64,000 nt of DNA. Source: Lepisosteus oculatus. Lineage: Eukaryota; Chordata; Actinopteri; Semionotiformes; Lepisosteidae. The first letter of the stretch is position 1. Each line of letters begins with the position of its first letter. The notes under the pieces were generated by a model that was not told the origin of the DNA, made no database searches, and was given only the letters and a program-made list of their open reading frames with translations. The stretch spans positions 43,656,490 through 43,720,489 of the forward strand of contig NC_090709.1 of the NCBI RefSeq assembly GCF_040954835.1, written 5' to 3'. Positions 45,575 to 56,809 of this stretch are shown in pieces. Made by a program: the position numbers and the translations under genes.

Positions 45575-46135
45575 TTTGAATCCCCTGCGGAACACATTCC
45601 ATAAGAATCAGCGGTTTTACAGTACATATCGCCTTTAAAGGTGGCTTCTCAAAACGCTTTACAGGATAAAAACAACCAGAACAGCAACAACAACAATATT
45701 GTATTTCATTGCACTTTAAAAACCAAGTAATAACTTAACTATACGTGCAAACGTTTCATATGTTGCTGTTGTGAATGCCTGTGGAGTGTATCTTATTTGC
45801 CTTGAGTCCTGGTTATCTCTCTCCCCCTTCCCCCCTCTCTCCCTCAATTCAATTCAATTCAAGGTGTTTTATTTGCATGACAGATGGGTACAATCAGTGT
45901 TGAGTATGTATATTTTGATATTTACACCCGGCGCGGCACCGAGGGAGCGTCTGCATTTATAACTTTGTTTTTAAAATTAGTCAAGCAATATGAAGCATCT
46001 CCTTTTACTTTTAAGTCCCTTAAATACATTGAGCACAGCTTTCTCACCACTTAAGATTGCTTTTCGATACCATCCTTACACAAAGCAGAAACTTTCCGAT
46101 GACTCACAGTACAAGTGGAAAGATTACAGATTTTA
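45575..46135. repeat. Inner inverted repeat, left half
   Basis: CCCCTGCGGAACACATTCCA through GGAAAGATTACAGATTTTAA matches the reverse complement of about 46655-47228. It includes a TCAATTCAATTCAATTCAAG run followed by GTGTTTTATTTGCATGAC. That is reminiscent of the 3' tail of a fish LINE or SINE. Confidence 0.75.
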
Positions 46136-46164
46136 ATAGTATTTTATAGTACTAAACTAGCGCT

Positions 46165-47437
46165 TCGTAGAAGGAGGCGCTCTTTTCCTCTAGTCTAACA
46201 GTCTGTCCACAAACAAAACATTCCTGTTAGACAAGAGGAATTGAAAAAAAAAACAATTTTGTCAATGAAAACCAGTGTGTGTGTCTCTCTCTGCTGGATG
46301 TCCCTGTCACTCTCTGCTGAATGAATAAAATAATTTTATTGAAAACGCGTTTGCGATTGTCTGGTATTTACCTTGGTCCCTTTTAACTGTTTTTACAGTC
46401 TACAGTATTGCTTTGAGACGCCACTTTTAAAGGTGATATGTAAAATAAATTTTTTTATTATTGTTATGGAGAAACATGATCAGATTTTCCCTGGTTCAGA
46501 AAAAAAGATCTAAAGTGCTACATCTAACTTTCTTAATTCGATGTATTTAAAACAGTGAACTACTGCAGGTGTAACATAACATTCAGAAATACAATCGAGA
46601 ATAGTTTTGTGGTGTTTGTTTAGATGAAACGTTCCTAAAACGTATAACGTAACAAAATTAAAGATGATTAAAATCTGTAATCTTTCCACTTGTACTGTGA
46701 GTCATCGGAAAGTTTCTGCTTTTTGTAAGGATGGTATCAAAAAGCAATCTTAAGTGGCGAGAAAGCTGTGCTCAATGTATTTAAGGGACTTAAAAGTAAA
46801 AGGAGATGCTTCATATTGCTTGACTAATTTTAAAAACTAAGTTATAAATGCAGATGCTCCCTCGGTGCCGCGCCGGGTGTAAATATCAAAATATACATAC
46901 CCAACACTGATTGTACCCATCTGTCATGCAAATAAAACACCTTGAATTGAATTGAATTGAGGGAGAGAGGGGGGAAGGGAGAGAGAGATAACCAGGACTC
47001 AAGGCAAATAAGATACAATCCACAGGCATTCACAACAGCAACATATGAAACGTTTGCACGTATAGTTAAGTTATTACTTGGTTTTCAAAGTGCAATGAAA
47101 TACAATATTGTTGTTGTTCCTGTTCTGGTTGTTTTTATCCTGTAAAGCGTTTTGAGAAGCCACCTTTAAAGGCGATATATACTGTAAAACTGCTGATTCT
47201 TATGGAATGTGTTCCGCAGGGGATTCAAATTTTTATTTATTTATTTTTTAATTGGGTATCTAAGGAAATCTCAGTGTAACTTTGTTCATGAACAAACAGT
47301 GGCATGTTACATTATTATTCGTTTTTTTGTTAACAAGGCTCGCCAGCTAATGTGAATCGAAACCTGTCTTGCTAGCTTTTAAAGTCGTGCATGTGTAAAC
47401 GACAATTCAAATAGAGAAAAAAAGACCTGAATGACAA
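46165..47437. repeat. Copy of BEN 3'-flank in right-arm orientation, joined to inner inverted repeat
   Basis: GCGCTTCGTAGAAGGAGGCG starts in the last codons of BEN exon 3 and continues through the flank to ACCCGGCGCGGCACCG read in reverse. It then runs through the LINE-like tail to TTCCGCAGGGGATTCAAA and the 47245-47437 direct repeat. It shows that the BEN 3'-flank exists in at least four copies here. Confidence 0.7.
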
Positions 47438-47590
47438 GATTTAATTAATGCACATCAGTAAATCAAGGGACAAAACAACTATTGCGCCCGGGTCCTCAAT
47501 GGGCTTTGACGTGCTAATGCGGTGGTTTAACAGTCCGGGTGTGGCAAGCCTCTAATGTCTCCCGACTTTGGCAAGAGGCACCCGCCTTTC

Positions 47591-47641
47591 ATTGGAAGAC
47601 AATGAACATTCTAGCTGTACATGTGAATATAGCATAAATAC
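47591..47641 (+). promoter_or_regulatory. Possible promoter of the right BEN gene
   Basis: An inverted CCAAT box (ATTGG) at 47591 and an AT-rich GCATAAATAC at 47632-47641 precede the ATG by 123 and about 75 bases. The same motifs are present in the left arm. Judged by eye. Confidence 0.35.
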
Positions 47642-47713
47642 ACAAAGGGATTGGGTGAGCTCCCATCACAAAAAAAGAACTGCGAACCTGCACTACAGCG
47701 ACCATAGTACAAT

Positions 47714-48791
47714 ATGGAGACCAAGACCTTTTACGGGAAGAGACGGGGTGCTTCTGCCGCCCCAGCTTCCAAAGAGCGAAGGGTAAGCAAATACAGCAGA
47801 CTTCATCTGAAATACGTGATTACAGCGTATATTACAAGGTATTATTGCCGTTTTGAATTTTAAATTCAATTATAATTATTTCTTCGTAGCCTGTTCTTCA
47901 AGAAAACACCGCACGGGCGAAACGATCTACCACCAGGAGAGTAAAAAAGAAAGCGGTAAGACGGAAAAAAAGAAAAGTTTATTTTCACTTCTGTTCCGCG
48001 ACTGATGAATACTACTGTGTGACTTTATTTCTTACATGAATTATGTTATTTTGCCACAGGCCGTGGGTCTCTACTCTCGGCCACTGGCCAGGGTGCCAAC
48101 CTGTAGAAGCAGCATCTGTGTGGAGACATTTCGGCAGCAGCGGGAGCAGTACGATGCATTACTAGGGAGGACTGGGAGGCTAGAGACACTCCTGAAAATG
48201 CAGAGGAAGGAGACAGTATGTTCCAGCAGTCAAACAGTTGAGCAGCTGTCTCCCGAAAAGTGCCTCTCCCCGCCGCGCAGGTTGCAATGCCTGGCGGAAG
48301 CTCTGCCCCCCGCAGAGCACACACCGCCTCAGGACACTCCATCCCGGCCTCTCCGCTCACCACCGCGCAGGAATTTGTTGATGCTGTCCCCGCCGTCTAT
48401 CTCCCCCCAGGAAGCACCATTTACAGAGCGGAATTCACAGACGCCAGTGGGACGAATAATTCTCCCAGATATCCAACTACCCATCACTCAGGAGATGGAG
48501 GGGGGGTTGTACTTGCAGTGCATCAGCATAGACGGGAAAGCAAGAGCCGACCGCTACGTTGCCCTCGTGTTTCGAAATCTTGTGACTTTTGAAATTTACT
48601 GGGGGTGGGCCACGTCTGTAAATTTCGATGGGTCCAGAGGCAAAAGTGCCTTGCCTTGCAATCTCCGGGAAACCAATAGTAGCATGGTGAATCGGAGATT
48701 CTCAACCCTTACTGCGTGCGACTGGAAAAGAATTAGTGATCGGATCAACAAAATGCTTCGTAGAAGGAGGCGCTCTTTTCCTCTAGTCTAA
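47714..48791 (+). CDS. BEN-domain protein, three exons (right copy, 288 aa)
   Basis: Exon 1 is 47714-47782, exon 2 is 47890-47955, exon 3 is 48060-48791, with GT/AG introns in phase 0 at the same places as the left copy. Residues about 68-96 may form a coiled coil. Residues about 208-280 resemble a BEN domain: RADRYVALVFRNLVTFEIYW, then VNFDGSRGKSALPCNL, then WKRISDRINKMLRRRR. It differs from the left copy by scattered residues, a 3-residue in-frame insertion around APFTERNSQ, and a one-residue deletion (QLPI for QLLPI). Frame-preserving differences suggest selection or recent gene conversion. An AATAAA lies at 48914. Likely a nuclear DNA-binding protein; the target is unknown. Confidence 0.7.
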
Positions 48792-48913
48792 CAGTCTGTC
48801 CACAACAAAACATTCCTGTTAGACAAGAGGAATTGAAAAAAAACAATTTTGTCAATGGAAACCGGTGTGTGTGTCTCTCCCTGCTGGATGTCCCTCTCAC
48901 TCTCTGCTATATG

Positions 48914-48919
48914 AATAAA
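48914..48919 (+). promoter_or_regulatory. Poly(A) signal of the right BEN gene
   Basis: AATAAA lies 123 bases after the stop codon, within sequence conserved in both arms. Confidence 0.55.
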
Positions 48920-49659
48920 AGCATTTTATTAAAAACACGTTTGTGTTTGTCTGGTATTTACTTTGGTCCCTTTTAACTGTTTTTCCCATCTACTTTTTTG
49001 CTTTGAGATGCCACTTTTAAAGGTGATATGTAAAATAAAGTTTTTTATTATTGTTATAGAGAAACATGATCAGATTTTCCCAGGTTCAGAAAAAAATATC
49101 TAAAGTGCTACACATAACTTTCTTAATTCGATGTATTTAAAGCAGTGAACTACTGTAGGTGTAACATAACATTCAGAAATACAATCTCATATTTGAAAAA
49201 TAAAAACGATTACAATCTAATCCTTCCACGTTTGATCCCAAAATCCCAAGAAATATAAATCTAAACGGGTAGAAAGGTATGCTGAAAGTTTATTAAGATA
49301 CTTAGAAGACAAAGATACTGTATCAATTTATGTTGCATTAGCCTAATTATGATTAAAAAACACATATAATTAAACTCGCGTTTGCGATTTAAATCAGATG
49401 ACGATTTAAATCAATATAAATGTTTATATTGTAACGCATACTGTCCAGCCTGCATTTCTCTATAAAAATTTACTCTATTGCACACACACACACACTAGAA
49501 GCAGGAAGCAGAAACAGGGACCATTGTCAGAAGGGAAGAAGGTGACTATTCATTGTTATCAAAAATGACTTAGAATCGATCATGTTGTGATATTTTGAAA
49601 TATAAAAGTCAATTGATTGTCCATAATATCGCTATTCTATTTTTTCAAAGAAATGTTTG

Positions 49660-49735
49660 CACAAGCTGGATTTGAACACACAACCCATGAGTTGATAGTT
49701 GGGCACGTAGACCAGTAGGCTACTAGGGAAGTTGC
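49660..49735 (-). other. tRNA-like sequence, right arm
   Basis: The reverse complement reads CTAGTAGCCTACTGGTCTAC and later GTGTGTTCAAATCCAGC, the partner of 39598-39675. The two copies differ at several places without restoring better stems. Confidence 0.45.
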
Positions 49736-49965
49736 ATAAAGAGAGAGGCGAAACAGCCCTACACAGCCCTGTCGCAGTACACGAATATAATCATATCGTT
49801 ATTAAATTCTTTAGATACGCGATTCCATATTATATTAGCAGAAAAGCTTAAAACTACCATTTTTTCACACGCTATTTCACATGCTAGTTATATACTTCGA
49901 TGCTTTAAATCGTTAGGGAGAAATGGAATACCGGTGTGTATTTTTCCTTTAAAGTACCGATTCCT

Positions 49966-50474
49966 GGAATCTGACTGGCTGACACCCCTCTGAAGTGGTT
50001 CCATAAAATCTGGTATACGGAAAAGAAAGTGTTGCTACATACAAGTATCTCTTAATACAGTCTTTGCTGTGCTCTTGAGGATCCTTGTGATATTTTGAGC
50101 TCTAGTTGAATGATAAGTGTCGCATTTTAAATCATTTTCGTAGTTAGAAATTATGAAACGCCCTGTTAAAAGCAAGGAAGTTTTTATGCCCGTTGAAGTA
50201 AAACAAAATGCCTGACAAAGTATGGCTTGGACAGATTCCAAGTGCTTGTACAAATGTGCTAAAGAAATTATACTTTGAGTATACAGCTTGTCCAAAGTCA
50301 TCCATTATTAATACTATTAGTAATATCTTCGGTAAAGGCTTTGATGCATAAATATTTCTGATAAAGGTAGGTTGTGTACTTTTGTCCAACTGAGCAATCT
50401 TGCTTTCATAAAATATACCAACATTTTAATGACTGATGATTAACATGCTGTAATACACAGTTCAAAATTAAAAG
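49966..50474. other. AT-rich DNA without recognised genes
   Basis: No repeat, tRNA or protein similarity is visible. Two overlapping minus-strand frames of 81-88 residues carry no recognisable motif. Confidence 0.45.
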
Positions 50475-50660
50475 CTCAAATGCTGTACATGAGAGGTTAA
50501 GCTCCCACTGGCGGTTTTACAAGGTGACGCCGGATAGTTTCCGGGATGACACCAAATGACGCGATTAACCGCGTGATACTGCGTGACACCGCGACACGCC
50601 CACCGGGGTATGCCGCGAAATACCCCACCCATTTTGAATTGCTGCATCTGTAATACCTTG
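50475..50660. repeat. Short dispersed repeat, copy 3 (inverted)
   Basis: CATGAGAGGTTAAGCTCCCA to ATTTTGAATTGCTGCATCTG is the reverse of 38697-38900. Its middle is rich in CGCG-type motifs and partly self-complementary (CCGCGTGATACTGCGTGACACCGCG region). Confidence 0.5.
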
Positions 50661-50849
50661 TGATACATGCAAGACATCTGTAAACGAAGATGTAATTACA
50701 ATAAAATTGGCAATTCACAGAAAACCACAATTTGTATAATATTATTCCTCGATATCATTGATCAATTAAAGGATTTGAAGAAACAGCAGCAATAGCAGAT
50801 GATTTTGGTTTTGAACCCATCTTTACACCTCAATAATCCATTTGTCCTC

Positions 50850-51620
50850 GAAAAAAGAAAAGACAGGCATATTTTGAGTCTCATAATTATATGTGAATAT
50901 GTGAATAACAGTTTAACCCCAAATGTCTGTAATTGTGATTCTGTTAAAATTCAAAAAAGCATCTATCAATAGTAAGAAATTATTAAGAAAGGAAGAAATT
51001 GTGTTATTTCATAAACTGTAAGACATGAAGACATTTACAGGTTATATCCTTTGCTTTGTCTTTTAACACAAGTGTTCAGGATCAAAACCCATATTCGGAC
51101 GGTTGTGTTTCTCTTGTAATCATCAAATGTCATTGTTTTGTCCGTCAGTTCTTTCTCGAGTTGTACCATGGATATTTTATACCATCAATACTTTTCATGC
51201 TCTTTTGCATTTTCTTTCACATACAGAAAAAAACTCAAGGCGTTCTTGTCACTGTGCTACACAGTACAGGACACGCAGGGAGGAATTCGCGCAGCTTTCA
51301 GCTCAGTGCGGAGTCCAGAGGGAGGACTCACTCAGTGAATGATCTCTCAGGAAATCCCGGGTGAGATTCAACATCCCGGGTGAGGTTTTTTTGCAACAGC
51401 CACGACAAGTGTGAAGATGTTCTCTGGATTTCCTGAATGTGGCTTTAAATTAGTTCACATTCTTTGGTAGTTAACAGAACTAAATAATTTGGAGGTACAT
51501 TTAAAACTTCAGAGAACACTGTAGCACTTCGAGTTTAATTGTGTAAACCTGGCTCTCTATGAACACGAGCAAAGAGTTCTCACTCAACAGAAGACTGCGA
51601 TGTGAGCACAGTAACATAAA
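50850..51620. repeat. Duplicated segment A, copy 1
   Basis: It shares ordered blocks with 55285-56270: TCCTCGAAAAAAGAAAAGAC, GAGTTGTACCATGGATATTT, CTTTTGCATTTTC, TCAGCTCAGTGCGGAGTCCA and CTGGCTCTCTATGAACACGA. It directly precedes a tRNA-Ala-like gene, as copy 2 precedes a tRNA remnant. Confidence 0.75.
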
Positions 51621-51626
51621 GCACTT

Positions 51627-51697
51627 GGAGAAACCAGGGATTGAACCCAGGACCTCATACATTTAAGACAAGCACTCTACCACTGAGCTACATCCCC
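51627..51697 (-). tRNA. tRNA-Ala-like with anticodon TAA
   Basis: The minus strand reads GGGGATGTAGCTCAGTGGTA, then GAGTGCTTGTCTTAAATGTA, and ends GGTCCTGGGTTCAATCCCTG with GTTTCTCC. The body is clearly Ala type, but the anticodon loop holds TAA in place of AGC. The anticodon stem has one mismatch and two G-T pairs, and the acceptor end is imperfect. Either a decayed Ala gene or a recoded one. No TTTT lies directly after it. Confidence 0.6.
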
Positions 51698-52109
51698 AAC
51701 ATAGATGCCTGTGGAAGTGACTTAGAGATGTGCAGGTGCTCACAGAACACAATCCATCTTTTGCATCTTTTAAGTGCTCTTGATTAAACAATGCATAGAA
51801 AAACAGCAGTACTGATGATTTTCATGGACTGATGCACACTTGTTCTGTACAACTCCAGTGATAAAACCTTGTCTGTAAATATTGTAGAACGTAAAAGGGT
51901 GAAACAACGCTCCAACTGCAGGAATGGTAACAGAAAGGATCATTTTCTTATTTAATATGTCCGTTTGAGATGCCTTGTCAACGCACACAGACGTTAGAGC
52001 TGAACAAATATTTTGTACACAAGACGGCAGTGCGATATTAGAATTCCTGTCTTCTTGATGGATTCAGACTCCTTCTCAGAGGTCCATGCTCGCCAAATAA
52101 GTTTACAGC

Positions 52110-53489
52110 TGTAGCGGCAATGCTTGTTAATAAGACAGAATTAAGCGTTGCTGTGCTTTCCTAAATGAGGCCCCATCTCACTCTCCCTCTCTGTGGTGCA
52201 ACCACAGAGAAAGTATTCATGCAGGCTGATTTAAGATGTTTTCTTTTCATAAGGGACAGCTCCCAAACGGAGATGCACTTAGCTAAGCCTGGCTATCATG
52301 ATCAATGGTCATCCATTGGCGCCTATCTTTCTAGGGAGTGCCGATTGGATATCTGGACTGCATTCCTAAGCGTCAGGAGTAAGTGACTCATATCTCACTT
52401 TGATCAACCAATCAGGGATTGGCAGGGCGTGGTAACACCACGTGGGTCTCCAATGCCCGCCAAAATCTCAACCAATCAGCACACATCTGTGTCTTGGTCA
52501 AAAACGGAGCGCAAGCTCAGATCGGGGCTCTCCTTGGCCATTTTCGGGCATCCTCAGAGACAATCATGTGACAACTGCTGTTGTCTGCACTGGGACTTGG
52601 ACTTTGTTCTAAGCACGAGACCGAGGATCCCGTACGTACTCAGAATTCTACCAACGTGAATGCTCCGCTTGATCAACGGCAGCCTACAGTTGGACCCTTG
52701 TCGACAACCTGAATAGTTTATTCAGAAGCAGCGCTGGTCCGGGAACGAACCAGCTTCTTCCCGGGCAAAAGAGTGACTTGTGAGGACTCGCAGTCACACT
52801 CTGTGCATAGAGACTTTCTACTAGCCAGCCGGACTGCTGGTAGATCCCCTCGGAGCAACGACTGCCCTGCGCGCCGCAATCAGATTCCTCCGCCCGTCCA
52901 ACTCTGAGCTGCACCTCGACTGGTTGGTCGGTAGCCAGAGGACGCCGGGACAATGCCCATTGGACAACCGCTGGAACCGAGGCTGCAACAGAGCCTGTCA
53001 GCTGGTTTGGTGTTCGTGCCAGGAAATTCCAAATCCATACACAGCGGATAAGTAAACCCCATGTTCTACATTGCGTCTCGAGAATTCAATTGTACCTCAA
53101 CATAAGTTGTTATCAATTTAATTCATGAGTATTGCATTTACTTCCGAGTTTAGAGTAACAGTGGGTAATAACACTGATTAGCGATTTGGTAACCGAACGA
53201 TATATATTGACATATATTCTCTGTTGTGTATCTCTTTGTGTTTGCATCTCTTCGAGATTATATACCTTGTGTATTGATAACCCTCACAGTAAGGTCTGCC
53301 GCTTGTATCCAGGCAGACTGGTATATGTTTGGTGCACAATTTATATTAATAACTGTATCTCGTGTATTGAACCCGTGTGTGTGCGTTGTTAGTTGTTCTG
53401 ACAATTGATTTTCTAAAAGCCACAACGAATCACCTCGTGATTGCTGCTGCAATGAATAATTGTCTCAGTAAACCCATCAAACCTCTACA
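52110..53489 (+). mobile_element. LTR-retrotransposon relic (solo LTR), older copy
   Basis: It runs TGTAGCGGCAATGC to AACCTCTACA with perfect 4-bp duplications CAGC at 52106-52109 and 53490-53493. The paralogous segment at about 56755-56785 shows the uninterrupted sequence. It is the same family as the copies at 17760 and 59338 but in opposite orientation and much more diverged, so older. It lacks an internal region. A broken fossil with no coding capacity. Confidence 0.75.
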
Positions 53490-53589
53490 CAGCTAAGGAA
53501 GAGTAGCTCGGAAAATACCCAACTCAACAAGCGAGCGCGTTGGTTGCTCTTGATCTTAATGCAAGGAGCTTTTTTTTTTCGCATTAATG

Positions 53590-54190
53590 ATTATTAACCA
53601 GAAACAGCTGCACAACTGGTTGCATTTGTGATTATGTCACTTCTCTGCTTCAGCAAGGTCAATAAAAGACTCTGAAAGTAGTAGAGAAAAACTGAATTAA
53701 AATCATATAAGCAATTCTGAGCGATATCTGCATACAGGCAATCCAATAAGAACGTTGAAATCTTTGAATGTCATCTCTCTATATATTGCGCTGCTTTTTA
53801 CTTGGAGTAAAACTATTGGATTGAAGGGTTAAAATGTATTGTTGTTATTTGGAGAAATCAATGAACTCGTGATTTTATATGTTTTATAGACGGTCATGCC
53901 CACAGAAAAAAGACAGTGCTGATTATTTTTCTGGAGACGGAGCACTGATGACCTATCCGAGCCAATTGATAAAGCCCACCCAGTGGATACTCTAGCAAAA
54001 CGTGGAAGAACGTTCACCATTGTAACCAAGGCAACCACAGGAACAACATCAAGAAGCACAATCAATTCCCCATTTAAATCTTTCGTGTAAGGTATGCGAT
54101 GTGAAAGCATGAAGTAAATCCCCTGATCTCTTTTGAACATGGACAAGGTATTTCTGATGGAGCGCAATGAGCAAAGATTTAATAAGCTAC
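53590..54190. repeat. Duplicated segment B, copy 1
   Basis: It shares with 56810-57420 the blocks TTATGTCACTTCTCTGCTTC, AGCAAGGTCAATAAA, GTGGATACTCTAGCA and TTTCTGATGGAGCGC. It also shares its second half with 61280-61615. Open frames in it are short and not conserved, so no gene is called. Confidence 0.75.
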
Positions 54191-54479
54191 TCCTGCCAAT
54201 GATTCAGCTTAAAGAAGTAAAAGCTTCACAAACAAAAGCAGCTCGCTACCACAGCCAATATTAAATGTACTTGGTGGCACATTACCATTTGCACTGGCTC
54301 AAAAGTGGTCTCAGACGTTGTTCCCTACGTAAAGCTGAAAGCGCCAAAGAGCATTTCCATTGAGAAAAAAAAATCTTTCTTGATGTTAAACATAGAGAGC
54401 CTGCCTTTTAGAATTCTCCCTCTAAACACCTTGTGCAGCCTCCCGACAGACTAACAAAAAGCGCCTTTTCACCAACTCA

Positions 54480-55000
54480 ATTTATAATACGCCCCTCAAA
54501 ACTCACAACCGAATAACAATCCATCCGTATATTTGATTTCCAAGATCCATTCAAGGCAACTTGGGTCTTCGCAAGCAAATAATTTCAGGGAAGAAACTCA
54601 GTTTAGTCAACTACTGGTGCATTCAGCACACCACTTGCTTTCGCTTGTCAGGGTGGCCGAGTGGTCTAAGGCGCCAGACTCAAGGACATGTGTCTTTCCA
54701 GCTGGCTTGGGTGTTCTGGTCTCCAAATGGAGGCGTGGGTTCAAATCCCACTCCTGACAGCTTCCGTTTTTACCTCTCTTGAATGGTTCCAGTGCTAGCT
54801 GACAGTGAATGACTGAAATATAAAAGCAGCAGAAGAAAGCAAGCAACTCAGTGCAATTTGTGAGTATTCTGCACTGTTAAAATGCACAGGTTTTCATACT
54901 TTTTGGAATTCGTAGCTCAAGAAGTCACTCCTGTTTCATTTTCTATTCACCAACTCGATTTGCATTCCGCCCCTCACACCTCACAACAGAATAACAAACG
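54480..55000. repeat. Tandem partial duplication around tRNA-Leu
   Basis: TTCACCAACTCAATTTATAA at about 54470 and TTCACCAACTCGATTTGCAT at about 54944, each followed by CGCCCCTCA...CTCACAAC...GAATAACAA, flank the Leu gene with a step of about 470 bases. The second copy has no tRNA after it. Confidence 0.6.
54647..54759 (+). tRNA. tRNA-Leu (CAA) with a 29-base intron
   Basis: It reads GTCAGGGTGGCCGAGTGGTC, with anticodon CAA at 54681-54683. The intron is inferred as 54685-54713, one base after the anticodon. Exon 2 starts TTCTGGTCTCC, has a long variable arm, and ends GGTTCAAATCCCACTCCTGA with CA. Stems pair, and T5 follows within 10 bases. tRNA-Leu-CAA genes commonly carry an intron here. Intact. 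Confidence 0.93.
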
Positions 55001-55284
55001 GCTTCATGTTCCACAGCATTCCCCTGTAGATTCGGTTTGCACTATGAATTAGGCGACCCCGAATGAAATATTTTAGTGTTGGCTCAAATGTGAGGAATTT
55101 CATGAACCCTCAAAAAGGAACGCTTGCAGAAAATGCCAGCAATTCAAAGCGTGTAGGCAGCATGAACAGACCAATTCTGCAATTTCTTTTATCGCGGGCG
55201 GTGCTTTCCGAGTCGATGGCTCTGCATTAGAAATTAGAAGTCCTGAACTCTAAACACGTTCTTGCCATAACTGCTACTCCTGCT

Positions 55285-56270
55285 GCTACTCCTTCGTCCT
55301 CGAAAAAAGAAAAGACAGGCATGTTTTGAGTCTCAAAATGATCTTCTGGATCCACAAGAAACATGTAAATTTGATTGATTCCGCAGTATTTTGGATGTAC
55401 TGTACTTATAACTTCCATTGAAGAGAGATTTCATCAGTTGCATGAAATTGAAACTTTCGACTTTTTGTCTGGTATTGAAAATATGTTTAAAAAAAACCAT
55501 AAACAATTTTCTAACAAACAACTCATGAATTATTGCCAGGATCTATATTTAGTGTTCGGTAGTGATAACACTGCTGATATTGATTGAGTAGAAATCTATG
55601 ATGTATTGACAGCTTTATCTGAAGCGAGAAGTCCTAGAACGCCATCTATGAAGTTTTAGGATTCATACCAAGAAATGCCTTTTGTTTCCCACCCCAACTG
55701 CTGCTTTGGCATTACACATTATGTGAACATTACCAGTTTTGGTAGCTTCTGGGCACGATTTTCCTAAACTGAAACTTAAATTATAAAGAAAGTAAAAAAT
55801 TGTTTTATTACATAAACTATAAGACAATGAAGAGAGTTTACTTCGCTTTTGTTCTTTTGACTTAAGCGTTCAGGATCCGAACCATCTGTGGACGGTTGTG
55901 TTTCTTGAATCTCTTGTAATCATCAAAAGTCGCTGTTTTGTGCTTCAGTTTTTTATCGAGTTGTACCATGGATATTTTATATGATCAATACTTTACATGC
56001 TCTTTTGCATTTTCCTTCACATACAGAAAAAGTTCAAGTTGTTCATATCACTGTGCTGCACATTTACGCTGGACCACCTGTAACAGTATAGGACACACAG
56101 TGAGGAATTCGTACAGCTTTCAGCTCAGTGCGGAGTCCAGAGGGAGGACTCGCTCGCTGAATCATCTCTCAGGAAATCCCGGGTGAGATTCAAAAGGTAA
56201 ACCTGGCTCTCTATGAACACGAGCAAAGAGTTCTCACTCAACAGAAGATTTCAATGTGAGTACAGTTATA
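55285..56270. repeat. Duplicated segment A, copy 2
   Basis: The counterpart of 50850-51620, about 4.4-4.7 kb downstream in the same orientation. It includes a stretch (55400-55690) not matched in copy 1. It is followed by the remnant tRNA at 56286. Confidence 0.75.
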
Positions 56271-56285
56271 TAAAACACCTGAAGA

Positions 56286-56314
56286 TGCCAGGGATTGAAC
56301 CCCGGACCTGTGGA
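56286..56314 (-). pseudogene. tRNA-Ala-like 3' remnant
   Basis: TGCCAGGGATTGAACCCCGG and the next bases are the reverse of an Ala-type T arm and acceptor. The 5' half is absent. It occupies the position that corresponds to the gene at 51627. Confidence 0.6.
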
Positions 56315-56411
56315 GCAGTAAGTGACTTGTAGCGCTGACATAAGAGATACTTACATAAAGTGCTTTTACTGACCATATTACAAATCACAGGAAGTAAGGT
56401 CTTGAAACATT

Positions 56412-56493
56412 GGGCAGTAGTGGGATTTAAACCCATGCCCCTGAGAGAGTGGAGCCTAAAATCCAGCATATTAGACCATTCAGCCACACTACC
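56412..56493 (-). pseudogene. tRNA-Leu (TAG), probably decayed
   Basis: The minus strand reads GGTAGTGTGGCTGAATGGTC, then CTGGATTTTAGGCTCCA with TAG and one extra T in the loop, a long variable arm, and GGGTTTAAATCCCACTACTG at the 3' end. The D-arm and anticodon-loop changes suggest loss of function. Confidence 0.65.
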
Positions 56494-56809
56494 TCTGGCC
56501 CCTTCTCCTTTCCTCTCGTTGCTGAGTATAGGTGCCTTCATGCAATTGAGCCAGGTTTGAATCCCAGCCAATGCATCTCCAAATCTTTTCAAATGAATCT
56601 GTGATCTTGTAGCACATCCTCTGAAACCAGCAATCGAAATTGGAAACGTCTTCTTCAACACTGAAAAGCTCAATTAGGATGAAGCAGTAATACACAGGAC
56701 AGCAGTACCATATCTGTTCTTGATTGATTCAGACTCGTTCTCAGTGGTTCTTGCTCACCAAATAACTAAAAAGCTGAGGAAGAACGCTACGAAAAATACT
56801 AATCAAAAT

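Larger units (their letters stand above)
47440..49965. repeat. Right arm of the large inverted duplication
   Basis: The reverse complement of 39365-42330, from AATTAATGCACATCAGTAAA to CCTTTAAAGTACCGA. It carries the second intact BEN gene and the second tRNA-like sequence. Confidence 0.85.

Noticed and set aside
45765-47040. Two mirror-image frames MNACGVYLICLESWLSLSPF / MNACGLYLICLESWLSLSPF
   Set aside because: They lie in the inner inverted repeat over a LINE-like tail. The conservation reflects the recent inversion, and there is no domain or transcript signal.
54533-54846. Frames with WSKAPDSRTC or similar peptides around 54650
   Set aside because: They are translations of the tRNA-Leu gene itself.
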